Of a stretch of 64,000 bases of DNA, positions 63,030 to 64,000 are shown piece by piece. Origin of the DNA: Bacillota bacterium (GTDB lineage Bacteria > Bacillota > Clostridia > Lachnospirales > Lachnospiraceae); the NCBI GenBank assembly GCA_023437715.1, contig JAEZFK010000053.1, positions 1 through 64,000 on the forward strand, in the 5' to 3' direction. Under the pieces are notes generated by a model, which was not told the origin of the DNA, ran no database searches, and was given only the letters and a program-made list of their open reading frames with translations. Positions within the stretch are counted from its first letter, which is position 1. Every line of letters starts with the position of its first letter. A program made the position numbers and the translations under genes.

Positions 63030-63689
63030 ATGAGCCATGGAGTAAAAGTCCGGGTCTGGGGTGATTTGGCCCTGTTTTCCAGGCCGGAAATGAAAGTAGA
63101 ACGGTGCAGCTACGATGTGATGACACCATCAGCTGCCAGAGGAATTTTGGAAGCCATATACTGGCATCCGGGTCTGCGTTGGGTGATTGACCAGATTCAT
63201 ATCAGGAAACCCATCCGTTTTACCAGCATCCGGAGAAATGAAGTGAAAAGCAAGGTCTTGGCAAGCAATGTGCTTACTGCCATAAATGGCGGAGGCAACC
63301 CGCTGTATATCAGCACGAAAGAGGACATCGTCCAGAGAGCAGCTATTTTATTACAGGATGTGGATTATGTCATTGAGGCCCATTTTGAGATGACAGAGCA
63401 GGCCAATGGCAGCGATAATCCGGGAAAGTTTAAGGATATCATCATGCGCCGCTTGCGGAAAGGGGAATGTTACCATATGCCCTATTTTGGGTGCAGGGAG
63501 TTCCCGGCTAATTTTGAACTGTTTGAGGAAAACCAGATTGATACGGCATATGCGGGTGAAGAAAAGGATCTGGGCTATATGCTGTATGATTTTGACTATT
63601 CCAATCCTGAAGATATTCAGCCAATCTTTTTCCGGGCGGTCTTAAGGGGTGGAGTACTGGACGTCAGGGACTGTGAGGTGGTCCGATGA
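63030..63689 (+). CDS. cas5c: Cas5c, crRNA-processing subunit of type I-C Cascade
   Basis: 219 residues. In type I-C, Cas5 replaces Cas6 and cuts the repeat to form the 5' handle. It opens VKVRVWGDLALFSRPEMKVER with the expected SYDVMTPSAARGILEAIYW and later IRRNEVKSKV. GGAGG precedes ATG 63030. Its stop overlaps the cas8c start (ATGA). It would also process the single degenerate repeat at 60101. Confidence 0.95.
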   Translation: MSHGVKVRVWGDLALFSRPEMKVERCSYDVMTPSAARGILEAIYWHPGLRWVIDQIHIRKPIRFTSIRRNEVKSKVLASNVLTAINGGGNPLYISTKEDIVQRAAILLQDVDYVIEAHFEMTEQANGSDNPGKFKDIIMRRLRKGECYHMPYFGCREFPANFELFEENQIDTAYAGEEKDLGYMLYDFDYSNPEDIQPIFFRAVLRGGVLDVRDCEVVR

Positions 63690-64000
63690 TATTACAGTCG
63701 CTGGTACAATATTATGAAACGCTGGAGCGAAAGGACAAAATTACAAGGCCCGGATGGTGTAAAGCCAAGGTATCATTTGCCCTTGAATTGTCCTACGACG
63801 GAGATCTGATCCAGATTATTCCTTTAAAAATTGGAAAGGAAAAAGGGAAAAAGACAGTTTTAGAACCCCAGCCCCTTAAAGTTCCCCAGATGGTCACCAG
63901 ATCCTCTGGTGCAGCAGCTAATTTTCTATGTGATAATTCCAGTTATTTTCTGGGGATTGACAACAAGGGAAAACCGGAACGCTCAAAAGAATGCTTTCAG
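63686..64000 (+). CDS. cas8c: Cas8c (Csd1), large subunit of type I-C Cascade (partial)
   Basis: The first 105 codons of a gene that runs off the right edge. It opens MILQSLVQYYETLERK and continues with PGWCKAKVSFALELSYDGDL and later NFLCDNSSYFLGID, the standard N-terminus of Csd1. Cas8c recognises the PAM and the R-loop. It starts within the end of cas5c by a 4-base overlap. Confidence 0.95.
   Translation, partial: MILQSLVQYYETLERKDKITRPGWCKAKVSFALELSYDGDLIQIIPLKIGKEKGKKTVLEPQPLKVPQMVTRSSGAAANFLCDNSSYFLGIDNKGKPERSKECFQ

Overview
The window looks like chromosome of a Gram-positive anaerobe of the Lachnospiraceae (Clostridium cluster XIVa, Enterocloster/Lacrimispora-like). The grounds are moderate GC with AT-rich gaps, strong Shine-Dalgarno sites, lipoprotein substrate-binding proteins, an mcsA-mcsB-clpC operon, clostridial radA/greA/lysS housekeeping genes, YesMN-type sugar regulation and a type I-C CRISPR-Cas locus. 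Genus and species are inference. No rRNA, tRNA, insertion sequence or prophage was recognised.

Layout. 1-200: 3' end of an oxaloacetate decarboxylase-like subunit. 416-4693: a dockerin-bearing cell-wall glucosaminidase followed by a membrane-anchored cohesin protein, a possible two-part surface complex. 4977-9459: a GntR/YtrA-type regulator followed by mcsA, mcsB and clpC; the regulator stands where ctsR usually sits, and McsB has unusual active-site residues. 9562-13910: a small conserved unknown, radA, greA and lysS. 14195-15748: an AT-rich orphan coiled-coil gene. 15828-17805: divergent AraC regulator and GAPDH. 17964-23996: YesN/YesM two-component system divergent from a CUT1 sugar ABC transporter, with a 45-codon remnant of a glycoside hydrolase family 2 gene left at 23998-24135.

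24386-30006 is a complete Dpp/Opp-type transporter (SBP, two permeases, two ATPases). 30367-43022 is a long co-directional cluster: a rhodanese lipoprotein, a small membrane protein, two TVP38/DedA-like proteins around an Fe-S/CCG protein, a C_GCAxxG_C_C protein, a fused pair of 'selenodomain-associated' transferases, an APH-fold kinase with an altered catalytic loop, a second rhodanese lipoprotein, a YnjBCD-like ABC transporter and a nucleoside hydrolase. It resembles E. coli ydjXYZ-ynjABCDE with extra enzymes and is a good candidate for an uncharacterised sulfur/selenium-type uptake and processing pathway.

43257-59869 is an exopolysaccharide region: a GGDEF-EAL sensor, GtrB-like glycosyltransferase, membrane proteins, a PelD-like protein with a dead GGDEF, a DUF2334 protein, a BcsA-like synthase, a BcsB-like partner, a GT-C membrane protein, a thioredoxin-GH8 fusion and UDP-GlcNAc 2-epimerase. 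The c-di-GMP enzyme beside the synthase suggests c-di-GMP control.

59870-64000 is a 980-base non-coding stretch and the start of a type I-C operon (cas3, cas5c, cas8c running off the end). The stretch holds the most striking find: an extended -10 promoter, one degenerate I-C repeat, a spacer-like sequence and a terminator, together a stand-alone crRNA-like RNA. Its first 18 spacer bases match (15/18) a site at 60563-60580 that carries a TTC PAM and overlaps the start of a strong promoter upstream of cas3. This is the architecture expected of a CreR/CreA-type RNA that redirects Cascade to control the locus.
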